Assembly: GCA_964454295.1 (NCBI GenBank)
Contig: CAYVTV010000002.1
Location: 1 to 53,128 of the forward strand
Direction: 5' to 3'
DNA: 53,128 nucleotides
From: CAYVTV01 sp964454295
Lineage (GTDB): Bacteria > Bacteroidota > Bacteroidia > Bacteroidales > GCA-2748055
Shown here: piece after piece, positions 1 to 8,137 of the stretch
How positions within the stretch are numbered: position 1 is the first letter of the stretch
Layout: each line of letters opens with the position of its first letter
The notes under the pieces: generated by a model
Database searches by the model: none
What the model saw: the letters and a program-made list of their open reading frames with translations, nothing else
What the model was told of the DNA's origin: nothing
Made by a program: the position numbers and the translations under genes

Positions 1-1854
1 CAACTGGTTCCATGATGTATAGAGATAGGTGGGATCACTCCATCCGCCCCCGCAATAAATTCTGCCTGATCGTGTTTCGTTCCAACACCACTCTCTAACA
101 TTACCAGCCATATCATAAGCACCGAAACAGGTTACTGCCCGGCTTTTACGAACAGATTCAGGACCTTTTCCACGAAAATTGCTCAAAGGATACAATTTAG
201 ATCCAAAATACTCGTAAATAAGATCCATATGAAATCCGGCTCCGCTATCCCAGTGGTCACCTGTGGGAAGACTTTTCCCGGCATATTCTGCATATGCTGC
301 TGCTTCATACCAGCTTACTCCGGTCACCGGGTAATCATCCTGTCCGTCAGGATAATCACCTGCCTCCCATATTGACGGTCCCGGCCTGCCTGTTTTATCA
401 GTAAACAATGCGATAGCTTCATCCCGGGAAAGTATCTTTCCGTCTTTGACAAATTCATTCTTCCAGTACTCCGGCTTCCTGTAACCGCCATTGTCAACGA
501 AGTCCTTATACTGTTTATTTGTGACTTCATATCTGTCCATAAAGAATCCGCAGTTTCCCTTCACGAAAACATCTTTCACTTCATCCCAGTATCCTTCAAC
601 ATAAACCATATTTTCAGGAACAGTTCCCTCCCTGAAGAGTGTCCTGGATAAAGTGTCATAATCGGTAAGTGCTATAGCCATCACATTTTCATAACCGGGT
701 TTTTCTATCTTCATCCGATAAAATGTATAATATGGCATCTCCAGGGTATCGATCGGTGTTTTACCTATGTTTTTCCATTCGCCATCAAGATCCGAGTATT
801 CCCTTATATATACATCGGCTCCAGGAGGATCTGTCAGTACAGTCATTTTTGTAGTGACAAAGGAAGCAAGCTCTCTGAATTTCGGTTCTTCAGATAAATA
901 TTTCTTTGCCTTTTGAACCAATTTAAAAGCAGCAGTTAAATTCATTTCGTTGCGGAGACGTTCGATTTCCGGCAAAGCCTCTTCCCTGGCCCATTTTATT
1001 CTTGAATGACGATACAGTAGGAAAGCCGCAATAATAAAGACAGCGAAAAGTCCCAGGATAGCGGGGAGCAGGAACCTTGATTTTTGTGCAACCAGATGTC
1101 CTTTTTCTATAACCGGTTTCAATGGTTCTGCCTCAACTTCCTGTTCTTGTTTAATTGTCTCTTTCCTGTCAGCCACATCAGCTTTAACATCTTTTTTCTC
1201 TTTGCTCTCTTTTTTCTGAGCGTCTTCAGGTTTTGCCCCATCTGGAGACCCTGAAGACTTAAGGCTTTCAATGATTTCTCTGACCGCCAGGGCAACTTTA
1301 TTTATTTGGTTGCGATAGATAGTATGGTTCAGATTAGAATGTGGATTTTCCTCGCTGGAGCGAAGGGGTCTGTTCACCCCGGGTTCGCTATAGATAAAGT
1401 CAACTCCCCGGAATACGCCTCCCAATATCGATTCGCACAGTTTCAGATCGTTGATGTCGAGATCGTGAATACGTACAGGAAGAACACGGCTGGTCACATT
1501 CCCGTTTGGCAGAGGCACCTTCAATCCGAATTTGTCATTACCGGCCTGTTCAATAAAAGTTTTAAACTCATGGTTCCATGCAAACGCTTTGGGATCACAA
1601 TAGGTTCTGGAAACAATGGGAATAAAGACAAGGCATTTCAGTTTATCCCTGAGAGAGGCATCAACATCATATGTCTCGAGAAGATAATCACTGGGATTAA
1701 TGTCAAAATAAACACTGACTTCATCTTTAAACATTGATTCAAGCTCGCGTTTCAGGTTGTCAACGAACTCTGTTACCCAGCCGTCGTACTTATTGTCTTT
1801 CTGGCGGTAGCTAATGAAGATGTCGTAAGTGTAATCCTTAATTATACTTGACAT
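1..1854 (-). CDS. TIR-domain membrane protein with PEGA and SUMF1-like (FGE-sulfatase) domains, 3' end outside window
   Basis: The frame is open from ATG at 1854 to the window edge (618 codons, C-terminus missing). Residues 1-190 are a TIR domain (YDIFISYRQKDN near the start; an AFAWNHEF segment at the place of the catalytic Glu helix). A charged Lys/Glu linker follows, then a membrane segment near residues 260-282, a PEGA-like stretch (LTDPPGADVYI, ~337-388) and a formylglycine-generating-enzyme/SUMF1-like fold from ~415 (FMDRYEVTNKQYKDFV; GNVREWCWNE near the edge). In SUMF1-like proteins of signalling genes this fold usually binds ligand rather than making formylglycine. The TIR half is almost the same as in the next gene and in the gene at 36350. 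I infer a cytoplasmic TIR NADase or scaffold tethered to a periplasmic sensor. The start matches both paralogues (M-x-S-I-I-x-x-Y). Confidence 0.9.
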   Translation of the reverse strand, partial: MSSIIKDYTYDIFISYRQKDNKYDGWVTEFVDNLKRELESMFKDEVSVYFDINPSDYLLETYDVDASLRDKLKCLVFIPIVSRTYCDPKAFAWNHEFKTFIEQAGNDKFGLKVPLPNGNVTSRVLPVRIHDLDINDLKLCESILGGVFRGVDFIYSEPGVNRPLRSSEENPHSNLNHTIYRNQINKVALAVREIIESLKSSGSPDGAKPEDAQKKESKEKKDVKADVADRKETIKQEQEVEAEPLKPVIEKGHLVAQKSRFLLPAILGLFAVFIIAAFLLYRHSRIKWAREEALPEIERLRNEMNLTAAFKLVQKAKKYLSEEPKFRELASFVTTKMTVLTDPPGADVYIREYSDLDGEWKNIGKTPIDTLEMPYYTFYRMKIEKPGYENVMAIALTDYDTLSRTLFREGTVPENMVYVEGYWDEVKDVFVKGNCGFFMDRYEVTNKQYKDFVDNGGYRKPEYWKNEFVKDGKILSRDEAIALFTDKTGRPGPSIWEAGDYPDGQDDYPVTGVSWYEAAAYAEYAGKSLPTGDHWDSGAGFHMDLIYEYFGSKLYPLSNFRGKGPESVRKSRAVTCFGAYDMAGNVREWCWNETRSGRIYCGGGWSDPTYLYTSWNQL

Positions 1855-1879
1855 ATAATGATTTTTAATGTGATATTTC

Positions 1880-3922
1880 TCATATCAGGTTCATCTTCTT
1901 TAACATATCCTGGAATCTTCTGTCGGACCTGTAAGGATCCAGGGCGGGATCGGCATTAAGAAATATCATCAGGCAGTCATGCATCATAAATCCCTTTTCA
2001 AGCCATTCGAAGCCGATATCATTTTGTCCAAGGACAAAACACAGGTATGCTACCCAGAATGGGGAGATATATTTATGTTTCGACATTTGGAATAGCTCAT
2101 CCAAGATTTTTTTTGCTTCACTTATCCGGGATGATAATGCCAGGATTATCCCCTGAGTCGTCAAAAATGCGGGATTGCTTCTTCCAAAATGACTGATGAC
2201 CTTTTCTATTTCATTTAAAGCTTTATCATACATTTTTATTCCTGCATAGTTATACGCCAGATAAAAATGTGCGATCCGGAATACCTGATCAATCTCAAAA
2301 GTTTTCTTAATGTACTCCAGTGCAGTATCGAATTGCCGGGCATAATAATATCGCATTCCCAGATTGATCAGCATCATTGGGGTTAAGGGGTCAAGATCGA
2401 GAGCTGTCTTACCCTCTTTTATCGATTCTTCGTGCCTGAGGGTGATTGCCAGCAGCACGGAATAATTGAAATGAGCATCTGCTGAACCGGGATTTAAAAG
2501 TATAGCTTGCTTCATCTCTTTTTCAGCTTTCTCATAATCATATTCATAACACATGCTCAGGAATCCCTGAGAAGCATGTACTTCAGGGATATAAGGATCA
2601 ATACCGAGAGCTTGTCCAATAGCCTCCGCCGCCTTTGGAAGCGCTTCCAGAGATGACATATGAGAATACCATGCAAGACGACAGTAGCAATCAGCAATGC
2701 CAGAATAAGCCAGGGCATAGTCTGGATCCAAACGGATAGCCTGGTTGAAAAGATCTATCCCAGTTAAGAAACCATCTTCGGTAAGCATATTCCAATAATA
2801 TCGTCCCTTTAAATAGAGGTTGTACGCTTCAATGTTATCAGTATAACGCCTGACAAGCGCGTTTTCCTCATGAGGTTTAATACTGACCTTCAGTTTATTG
2901 ACAATTTGCATTGATATCTCATCCTGGATAGCAAAAACATCAGTCAGTTCCCTGTCATACCTTTCTGACCAGAGGTGATAACCGTTCTCAATATTGATGA
3001 GCTGGGCTGTAATACGTAACTGTTTACCTGATTTTCTGACACTTCCTTCAAGGAGTATCCCCACATTGAGCTTCCTGCCAATATCCCGTACATCCATGCT
3101 CTTTCCCCTGAACTCAAATGCCGAAGTACGGGCTACAACATATAAATCCTTTACTTTTGTGAGAGCGTTTATTATCTCTTCAGTTATGCCGTCACAAAAA
3201 TATTCATTGTCCTTATCCGGACTCATATTCTCAAAAGGAAGTACAATAATTGATTTTTCCCTTAATTCCTGTTTGTCAGATTCAGCGATTTTTCCCCGGG
3301 GAGTATTAATAATGGCAGTGGTGTCATTCTTTAAGCCACAAATAATTTCATTAACAGCATTGGCGACCTTATTGATCTGGTTGCGGTACTTTGTTTTGTT
3401 CAGGTTTGAATTCTCGTCATCATCTGGTCTTAGTGGCCTGTTGACACCGGGCTCCGAATAGATGAAATCAACACTCCTTAGATAGCCCCCAAGTATTATT
3501 TCACATTGTTTTGTATCTGAAGGATTGAGATTATAGATACAAACAGGTAACATTCTGCTCGCTACATTACCACCCGGAAGTTTAACTTTCATTCCGAACT
3601 GATCCACTGACGCCTGCTCGACAAATGCCTTAAATTCATTTTCCCAGGCAAAAGACTTCGGATCGCAGTATGTACGGGAAATAACCGGGATAAATACCAG
3701 ACATTTGAGTTTCTCCTTCAGTGATTCATCCACATCGTGTGTTTCCAGCAGTCCGTCATGTGGATTGATGTCAAAATAAACACTGATTTCCTCCTTGAAG
3801 GTCGATTCGAGTTCTCCCTTCAGGTTATCAACAAACTCTGTTACCCAACTGTCATGCTTATTATCTTTCTGGCGGTAACTGATGAAGATGTCGTATGAGT
3901 ACCCAGTGATTATACTTGCCAT
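1880..3922 (-). CDS. TIR domain - FlgO/TolB-like - TPR protein
   Basis: 680 aa. Residues 1-~190 are TIR (YDIFISYRQKDNKHDSW; SFAWENEF with the likely catalytic Glu). The linker NLNKTKYRNQINKVANAV is shared with both paralogues. Residues ~225-345 match the FlgO/TolB-like domain found in adenylate-cyclase-type and CadC-like regulators (IIVLPFENMSPDKDNEYFC; LEGSVRKSGKQLRITAQL). Residues ~360-640 are TPR repeats with typical A-Y-G-A and P-x-x-A spacing. There is no clear membrane segment, unlike the paralogue at 36350. It lies 25 bp downstream of, and is read before, the gene ending at the window edge, so the two are probably co-transcribed. The domain calls are from sequence; a role in stress sensing or anti-phage defence is inference only. 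Confidence 0.9.
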   Translation of the reverse strand: MASIITGYSYDIFISYRQKDNKHDSWVTEFVDNLKGELESTFKEEISVYFDINPHDGLLETHDVDESLKEKLKCLVFIPVISRTYCDPKSFAWENEFKAFVEQASVDQFGMKVKLPGGNVASRMLPVCIYNLNPSDTKQCEIILGGYLRSVDFIYSEPGVNRPLRPDDDENSNLNKTKYRNQINKVANAVNEIICGLKNDTTAIINTPRGKIAESDKQELREKSIIVLPFENMSPDKDNEYFCDGITEEIINALTKVKDLYVVARTSAFEFRGKSMDVRDIGRKLNVGILLEGSVRKSGKQLRITAQLINIENGYHLWSERYDRELTDVFAIQDEISMQIVNKLKVSIKPHEENALVRRYTDNIEAYNLYLKGRYYWNMLTEDGFLTGIDLFNQAIRLDPDYALAYSGIADCYCRLAWYSHMSSLEALPKAAEAIGQALGIDPYIPEVHASQGFLSMCYEYDYEKAEKEMKQAILLNPGSADAHFNYSVLLAITLRHEESIKEGKTALDLDPLTPMMLINLGMRYYYARQFDTALEYIKKTFEIDQVFRIAHFYLAYNYAGIKMYDKALNEIEKVISHFGRSNPAFLTTQGIILALSSRISEAKKILDELFQMSKHKYISPFWVAYLCFVLGQNDIGFEWLEKGFMMHDCLMIFLNADPALDPYRSDRRFQDMLKKMNLI

Positions 3923-4013
3923 GACAGCAGTTCGTTAATATTATTTTTACCACGGTGTTACACGGAGTTCACACTGAGTAACACTGTCTTGTCTCTTCGT
4001 CCCCCGCTCCCCC

Positions 4014-4091
4014 TCACCCCCTCACTCCCTCTTTCTTCTGGTGGTAGGAGAAAAAGATGTCGTAATTATATCCTTCAATTAGGCTTGACAC
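4014..4091 (-). pseudogene. Remnant of a fourth TIR gene (5' end only)
   Basis: Read on the minus strand from GTG at 4091, about 19 codons give SLIEGYNYDIFFSYHQKK, matching the first residues of the three TIR proteins here (SIIEGYYYDIFISYRQKD). The frame then runs into a pyrimidine-rich tract (as read on the plus strand, 4001-4031) and stops at 4014-4016. The remnant sits directly upstream of the TIR gene starting at 3922. This is either the scar of a deleted tandem copy or a recombination breakpoint inside the shared TIR 5' end. Confidence 0.7.
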
Positions 4092-4154
4092 AAGACTTAC
4101 ATTTGATTCATAATCAAATTTACACCTTGTTTAGATCAAAGTCAATTTTCTTAT

Positions 4155-4775
4155 AGCTGTAAAAAGGATGCAAAAAACAATTCTGAAACTGTTACAGATA
4201 TTGACGGCAATGTATACAATACAGTTACTATTGGTTCCCGGGTTTGGATAAAAGAGAATCTGAAAACTGCCAAATACAATGATGGAGATGATATTCCTGA
4301 GATCACCAGCAATGCTGAATGGGGGAATTTGGTTTCGGGAGCTTACTGCTGGCATAAAAACAATGAAACAACATACAAGAGTACTTACGGAGGATTATAT
4401 GACAGGTATACAATAAATTGTGGCATACTTTACCCTTCAGGGTGGCATATTCCAGGCGATGCCGAATGAACAATAATCATAACAAATCTGGGAGGAGAAA
4501 ATATTGCCGGAGGGAAGCTTAAAGAAGCAGAAACCACACATTGGGTAAGTGCAAACACGGGAGCTGACAATGCAGGCAATTTTAGTGCTCTTTCAGGAGG
4601 CTATCGTTTAACCAATGGTGATTACGAAGATCTCGGTTATTATAGTGTCTGGTGGTCCTCCTCAGGGAGCACATCTGCAGATGCGCGATATTGGATCGTC
4701 CTCAGCAGTGAAAGTTTTGTTGACAGGGGCTTTTACAGTAAGGAAGGATTTTCGGTGCACTGCTTAAAGAATTAA
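4155..4775 (+). pseudogene. Decayed FISUMP-domain lipoprotein
   Basis: The frame from 4155 (SCKKDAKN, the residues that follow a lipobox in the intact paralogues) to TAA at 4773-4775 is collinear with the FISUMP lipoproteins at 7024 and 51895: VTDIDGNVYNTVTIGSRVW, ENLKT, GGYR, the WWSSS block and a final CLK(N). Two lesions are visible. TGA at 4467-4469 replaces the Trp codon of the DAEWTTL-type motif. The signal peptide and start codon are missing, with an in-frame stop at 4104. The gene is dead unless it is read through. The 5' loss abuts the TIR remnant. Confidence 0.85.
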
Positions 4776-4809
4776 ATTAAGCAGCAGGAATATAAATACA
4801 CTTTTTTTC

Positions 4810-4842
4810 CCCAAAGTCCTGGCACCAAACTGCCATCAAAGG
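4810..4842 (+). repeat. DHR repeat, 5' fragment
   Basis: CCCCAAAGTCCTGGCACC followed by AAACTGCCATC is the leading part of the dispersed DHR repeat (see 38737 and 34618 for fuller copies); the two hairpins are missing here. Confidence 0.5.
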
Positions 4843-4843
4843 C

Positions 4844-5022
4844 ATGGTAAAATATGGCGTTCAGCGAACCAACTTTATCATTATTTTACAGATTGAATAT
4901 GGTCAGGTCGATTGAATTATGAATTAAGCGTTTCAAATATAGCCAATTACGCAATATTTGAAGAATATAATAGTTTTATTAATGAATCATCCTGGCAAGA
5001 GGATTTGCAGAAATTCATCTAA
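4844..5022 (+). pseudogene. Frameshifted gene remnant, unknown
   Basis: This stretch reads like coding sequence split over two frames. ATG at 4844 gives MVKYGVQRTNFIIILQIEYG and stops; the next frame continues SNIANYAIFEEYNSFINESS with ...WQEDLQKFI before TAA at 5020-5022. I do not recognise the family. It fills most of the 326-bp space before the M23-like gene and is probably the tail of a lost gene. Confidence 0.3.
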
Positions 5023-5101
5023 AAAATTGTTTCTGTATAATCTATTATTTTTAATTTAACATGGGACGAGATTCATCCGGGCTTTAAAACCATTTTAGAT
5101 T

Positions 5102-6121
5102 ATGAAAATCAACAAAATTATTATAGTATTCTTGCTGATCGGTTCTCTTTTTATTTTTTGCGAGAGAAATAAAGAAGATTTCACCGGCATTTATTGCATC
5201 AATCTTCAAAATCTCGAAATGAGAATTGATCAACATGGAACTGATGTTACCTTTTCATTAAATTCTGACCTGTTAAATACCGGTAGTGGGACAATTTCAG
5301 GCGACACTCTCATTCTGACAGCCTTTACTTCGGGATCTGAATTATTTTCAGCCCGCCTTCTCTTTGCTGACAACAGGAATAGTTTTACGGGAACCTTTGT
5401 TGTTAAGAACTCAGATGATCAGCCAGTTTTGGAAGGGATCCTGAATGGGAACAAAGGGGAGTGTGCAGAGTTTGACATTGATAAAGAAGGGATCCCGCAA
5501 TTTGTTGAAAAGGATTTTACACAACTGAGTAAAATAGAGAAGATATCAAAATTCAGATCAGGTTTTGGGCACAGTTATACTGACGGAAATGAAACATGCA
5601 GAAGCATGAAGCATTATTTTGATCCTTTTCAGGAGTTCCGGGATAATAATGTAGTAGAAATATATTCTCCGGTTGATGGAATTATTACTTCGGTGGTAAA
5701 TGACGGTCATGGAGCAAGCATTGGTTTGAAAAATAAAGAGATTCAGGTTAAATCTGCCGATCAGCCGGCATTTATCTTTATATTCTTCCATTGTGACATC
5801 CTCTCAGAAGCCATTGCCTCGGGAAAAAGCGTTCAGGCAGGAGAACTTCTGGGGTATGCAAGACTGTATTATGAAGATCTCCTGCAATATGCGACAAGTT
5901 TTGATATTGCAGTCAGTGTAAATACTCCGGCCGGCATGAGGCTGATCTCATATTTTGATGTCCTTAATGACCAGGTTTTTAATGAATACGTTTCCCGTGG
6001 AGCAAACTCAAGAAGCGATTTTGTGATCACCCGGGAAGCAAGGGATGCATCTCCCCTGCAATGCAATGGCGAAACTTTCCTCAATAGTGGGATTCTCGAA
6101 AATTGGGTAACACTTAATTAA
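5102..6121 (+). CDS. Secreted lipoprotein with M23 (LytM)-like C-terminal domain
   Basis: 339 aa. An N-terminal hydrophobic segment ends in a lipobox (GSLFIFC, Cys about residue 20). Residues ~25-125 form a beta-rich region with little low complexity. Residues ~150-300 resemble the lysostaphin/M23 beta-barrel: GFGHSYTDG, then YSPVDGIITSVVNDGHGASI, then FIFFHCDI and AGELLGYA. His residues sit near the positions of the M23 H-x(n)-D and H-x-H ligands, but the second motif reads FFHCD rather than HLH, so zinc hydrolase activity is doubtful. It may be a non-enzymatic M23 fold. It stands alone between the remnant above and the cupin gene. Confidence 0.7.
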   Translation: MKINKIIIVFLLIGSLFIFCERNKEDFTGIYCINLQNLEMRIDQHGTDVTFSLNSDLLNTGSGTISGDTLILTAFTSGSELFSARLLFADNRNSFTGTFVVKNSDDQPVLEGILNGNKGECAEFDIDKEGIPQFVEKDFTQLSKIEKISKFRSGFGHSYTDGNETCRSMKHYFDPFQEFRDNNVVEIYSPVDGIITSVVNDGHGASIGLKNKEIQVKSADQPAFIFIFFHCDILSEAIASGKSVQAGELLGYARLYYEDLLQYATSFDIAVSVNTPAGMRLISYFDVLNDQVFNEYVSRGANSRSDFVITREARDASPLQCNGETFLNSGILENWVTLN

Positions 6122-6334
6122 AAGACCGATTGCAATGAGAATGTTTGATATGCCTGAAAACGCTGATCTTACCGTCTTAGATACTGGCATCATTGCTCGG
6201 ATGCTTCGTAGGGTAATGCTTACGTGATCATAACGCCATGCCTTTACATGGAAGGTTTGGTTCATCCGGACATAAAAGAAATAGTTATCTTTATTATTTC
6301 ATAAACCTTGCGTAACCTTTATAAATTCCCAAAA

Positions 6335-6670
6335 ATGGCAGTAATAAAAGAGAAACAAACCTTACCTGAAAGGATGTCCCCGGTATTTGAAAGGAGGATT
6401 GCTCATCTTGAGAATCTTATGACAGTTGTTTGTGATTTTACAAACGGGCCTGCCAATGAACCTGATAAACCTCACAGTCATCCACACGAACAGATTACTT
6501 ATGTTGCCGAGGGAGACCTATATTTATTTCTGGGAGAGGAAAAACACCACATCACAACAGGCGATATCTTTACCGTGCCTCCGGGATTACCACATTGCAT
6601 TCAGACGATAAGTTCGCGGGTAAGGCTTATTGACTCTTTCAGTCCCATAAGAAAGGATTTCCTTAAATAA
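6335..6670 (+). CDS. Small cupin-domain protein
   Basis: 111 aa from ATG 6335 (MAVIKEK); a longer TTG-initiated frame from 6308 adds only non-conserved residues. It is a single cupin barrel. Motif 1 is HSHPHEQITYVAEG with the two His and the Glu expected as metal ligands; motif 2 is GDIFTVPPGLPHC with the third His. There is no signal peptide, so it is cytoplasmic. Stand-alone cupins of this size are sugar isomerase-like or quercetinase-like proteins or simple ligand binders; the substrate cannot be read from sequence. Confidence 0.8.
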   Translation: MAVIKEKQTLPERMSPVFERRIAHLENLMTVVCDFTNGPANEPDKPHSHPHEQITYVAEGDLYLFLGEEKHHITTGDIFTVPPGLPHCIQTISSRVRLIDSFSPIRKDFLK

Positions 6671-6721
6671 TCTGCAAAAGCCGGTCATCCTGACCGGGAA
6701 ATACGGTGTTTGTGAGCATTA

Positions 6722-6880
6722 TATTCCGGTTTAAAGTAAGCAGTTAAAAGATAAAAAAATTTAAAACGGGTTTGCATTAATAATTTGTTGTTTACATTCC
6801 GGCTCATGGTGTTCAATCATTTCCGGAATAGCTTGCCCAGATTATCCTGAATGAGGTGCTCTGAGTGACCGGCATTTCCA
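6722..6880. mobile_element. ~155-bp repeat with IS21-like ends (copy 1 of 2)
   Basis: This stretch matches 18603-18757 over its length. Shared blocks are CCGGTTTAAAGT.AGCAGTT at the left, TTGTTTACATTCCGG in the middle, and ATGAGGTGCTCTG followed by GTGACCGG at the right. Read on the minus strand it begins TGGAAATGCCGGTCAC and carries CCGG...GAGCACC units about 23 bp apart, the end layout of IS21-family elements. No transposase frame fits. A separate MITE end fragment (TGCAAAAGCCGG) lies at 6673-6700. Together they fill the gap 6671-7023, where I see no gene. Confidence 0.6.
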
Positions 6881-7023
6881 ATTACGCTGATCTTGTAGAC
6901 ATTGATAAAAGGGTAAGCGCCAACTGCTACGACTCATCCTGCAGAAGAAATATTTTTTTTGCCATTGCAACACCAGGCTATAGTTTTCGTTTGATAATAA
7001 CAGAACAGTAAAAACAGATCAAT

Positions 7024-7710
7024 ATGAAAAAGTACCACAAGTTGCGCGTTTATTTGATTTCTCTGGCTGCCATGATTGTCACAGTGACCAACAGTTGCAA
7101 AGAAGAAAATGATAATCCTGAAACTGTTGCTGATATCGACGGGAATGTATACAGAACTGTTGTAATCGGCACCCAGGTATGGCTTGGGGAGAATCTGAAA
7201 ACCACCAGGTACGAGAATGGTGATCCGATAAAAGAAATAACCGGTGATACAGATTGGCTCAATCAGACCTCAGGTGCGTACTGCAAGTATGACAATAATT
7301 TGACAAACGTTCCTGTTTACGGGTTGCTCTATAACTGGTATGCTGTTCAGGATACCAGAAATATATGTCCTGCTGGCTGGCATGTCCCATCCTATGATGA
7401 CTGGACGACACTTGTAGATTTTCTTGAAGGAGAAAGTGCCGCAGGCGGAAAAATGAAACAAAAAGGCACATCTTACTGGAACAGTCCTAATACCGGAGCA
7501 ACGGATGATTACGATTTTACGGCGCTATCATCGGGATACAGGTTAGGCGGTACATTTCGGGAGCCGGGTTATTATGCAGTCTTTTGGAGCTCCACGGAAG
7601 CAGATGTTACTGATGCACGCATATTAAGTCTTATTAACTCCACAAGCCGGGTCTACCTTGAGGAAGCCTACAAGAGTGACGGTTATTCCGTCCGATGCAT
7701 TAAACACTGA
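7024..7710 (+). CDS. FISUMP-domain lipoprotein
   Basis: 228 aa. The signal peptide ends TVTNSC, with the lipidated Cys at residue 25. The rest is one Fibrobacter succinogenes major paralogous (FISUMP) domain: VADIDGNVYRTVVIGTQVW, GENLKTTRY, GLLYNWYAV, CPAGWHVPSYDDW, GGYR-like SSGYRLGG, the FWSSTE block and a final SVRCIKH. The family is abundant in Bacteroidota and Fibrobacter surface proteins and structurally recalls the C-type-lectin/SUMF1 fold; the function is unknown. It is the intact sister of the pseudogene at 4155 and of the gene at 51895. Confidence 0.88.
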   Translation: MKKYHKLRVYLISLAAMIVTVTNSCKEENDNPETVADIDGNVYRTVVIGTQVWLGENLKTTRYENGDPIKEITGDTDWLNQTSGAYCKYDNNLTNVPVYGLLYNWYAVQDTRNICPAGWHVPSYDDWTTLVDFLEGESAAGGKMKQKGTSYWNSPNTGATDDYDFTALSSGYRLGGTFREPGYYAVFWSSTEADVTDARILSLINSTSRVYLEEAYKSDGYSVRCIKH

Positions 7711-7858
7711 TTACTCAGTCAGTTAAGTGAGGGAAATACTGTACCATCTCAAGATTGCTCGCTCTCACTCTCACTCTCGCTCTGTTTTCAATACCCCAGC
7801 GGGTAAAAGTTGCAGCATGATAAACTCATTATCACTAATATTTTAACGTTTCTTTGGT

Positions 7859-7996
7859 TGTAAAAGCCGGAAGCCTTGATCACATTCAGCCGGTAATTAT
7901 AACAATTTAGTACTTGTTTATTTATCAAAGGATTAACATCGGCTTGAGATGGTCAATCTAATCCGGCGCCAAGTGGTCAGGACACAGGCTTTTGCA
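7859..7996 (-). mobile_element. TGACCAC-box MITE, subfamily A
   Basis: The 138-bp element starts TGTAAAAGCCGGAAGCC and ends CAGGCTTTTGCA. It has one GCCGG...TGATCAC box at the left and two boxes (GATGGTCAATC; AAGTGGTCAGG) at the right, spaced 23-24 bp, so the two-box end faces right (called minus here). The centre is AT-rich and non-coding. No direct repeats are obvious at the borders. Just upstream at 7752-7783 is a CTCGCTCTCACTC-rich tract like the hairpin at 31011. The gap 7711-8137 holds nothing else I recognise. Confidence 0.8.
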
Positions 7997-8030
7997 CTAA
8001 ATTAAATTCGCAAAATAGTAATAACATAAA

Positions 8031-8055
8031 ATCCCCCCTGGAAATCAGAGGGGAT
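8031..8055. terminator. Possible bidirectional terminator hairpin between convergent genes
   Basis: ATCCCCCCT and AGAGGGGAT pair around a 7-nt loop. It lies between the convergent FISUMP gene (ends 7710) and the subtilase (ends 8138). The T-rich run after the stem is weak, so this is tentative. Confidence 0.35.
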
Positions 8056-8137
8056 ATCTTCTGGAATTCGCAAAGTATGATATACAGTAACTGCTATTGC
8101 TGTTACTGAAAACCCTGATCTGCTTAAGTCAATTATT

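Noticed and set aside
1306..1737. 143-codon plus-strand frame
   Set aside because: It lies opposite the conserved TIR domain of the edge gene; shadow frame. The same holds for plus-strand frames at 2994-3461 and 38282-38653.
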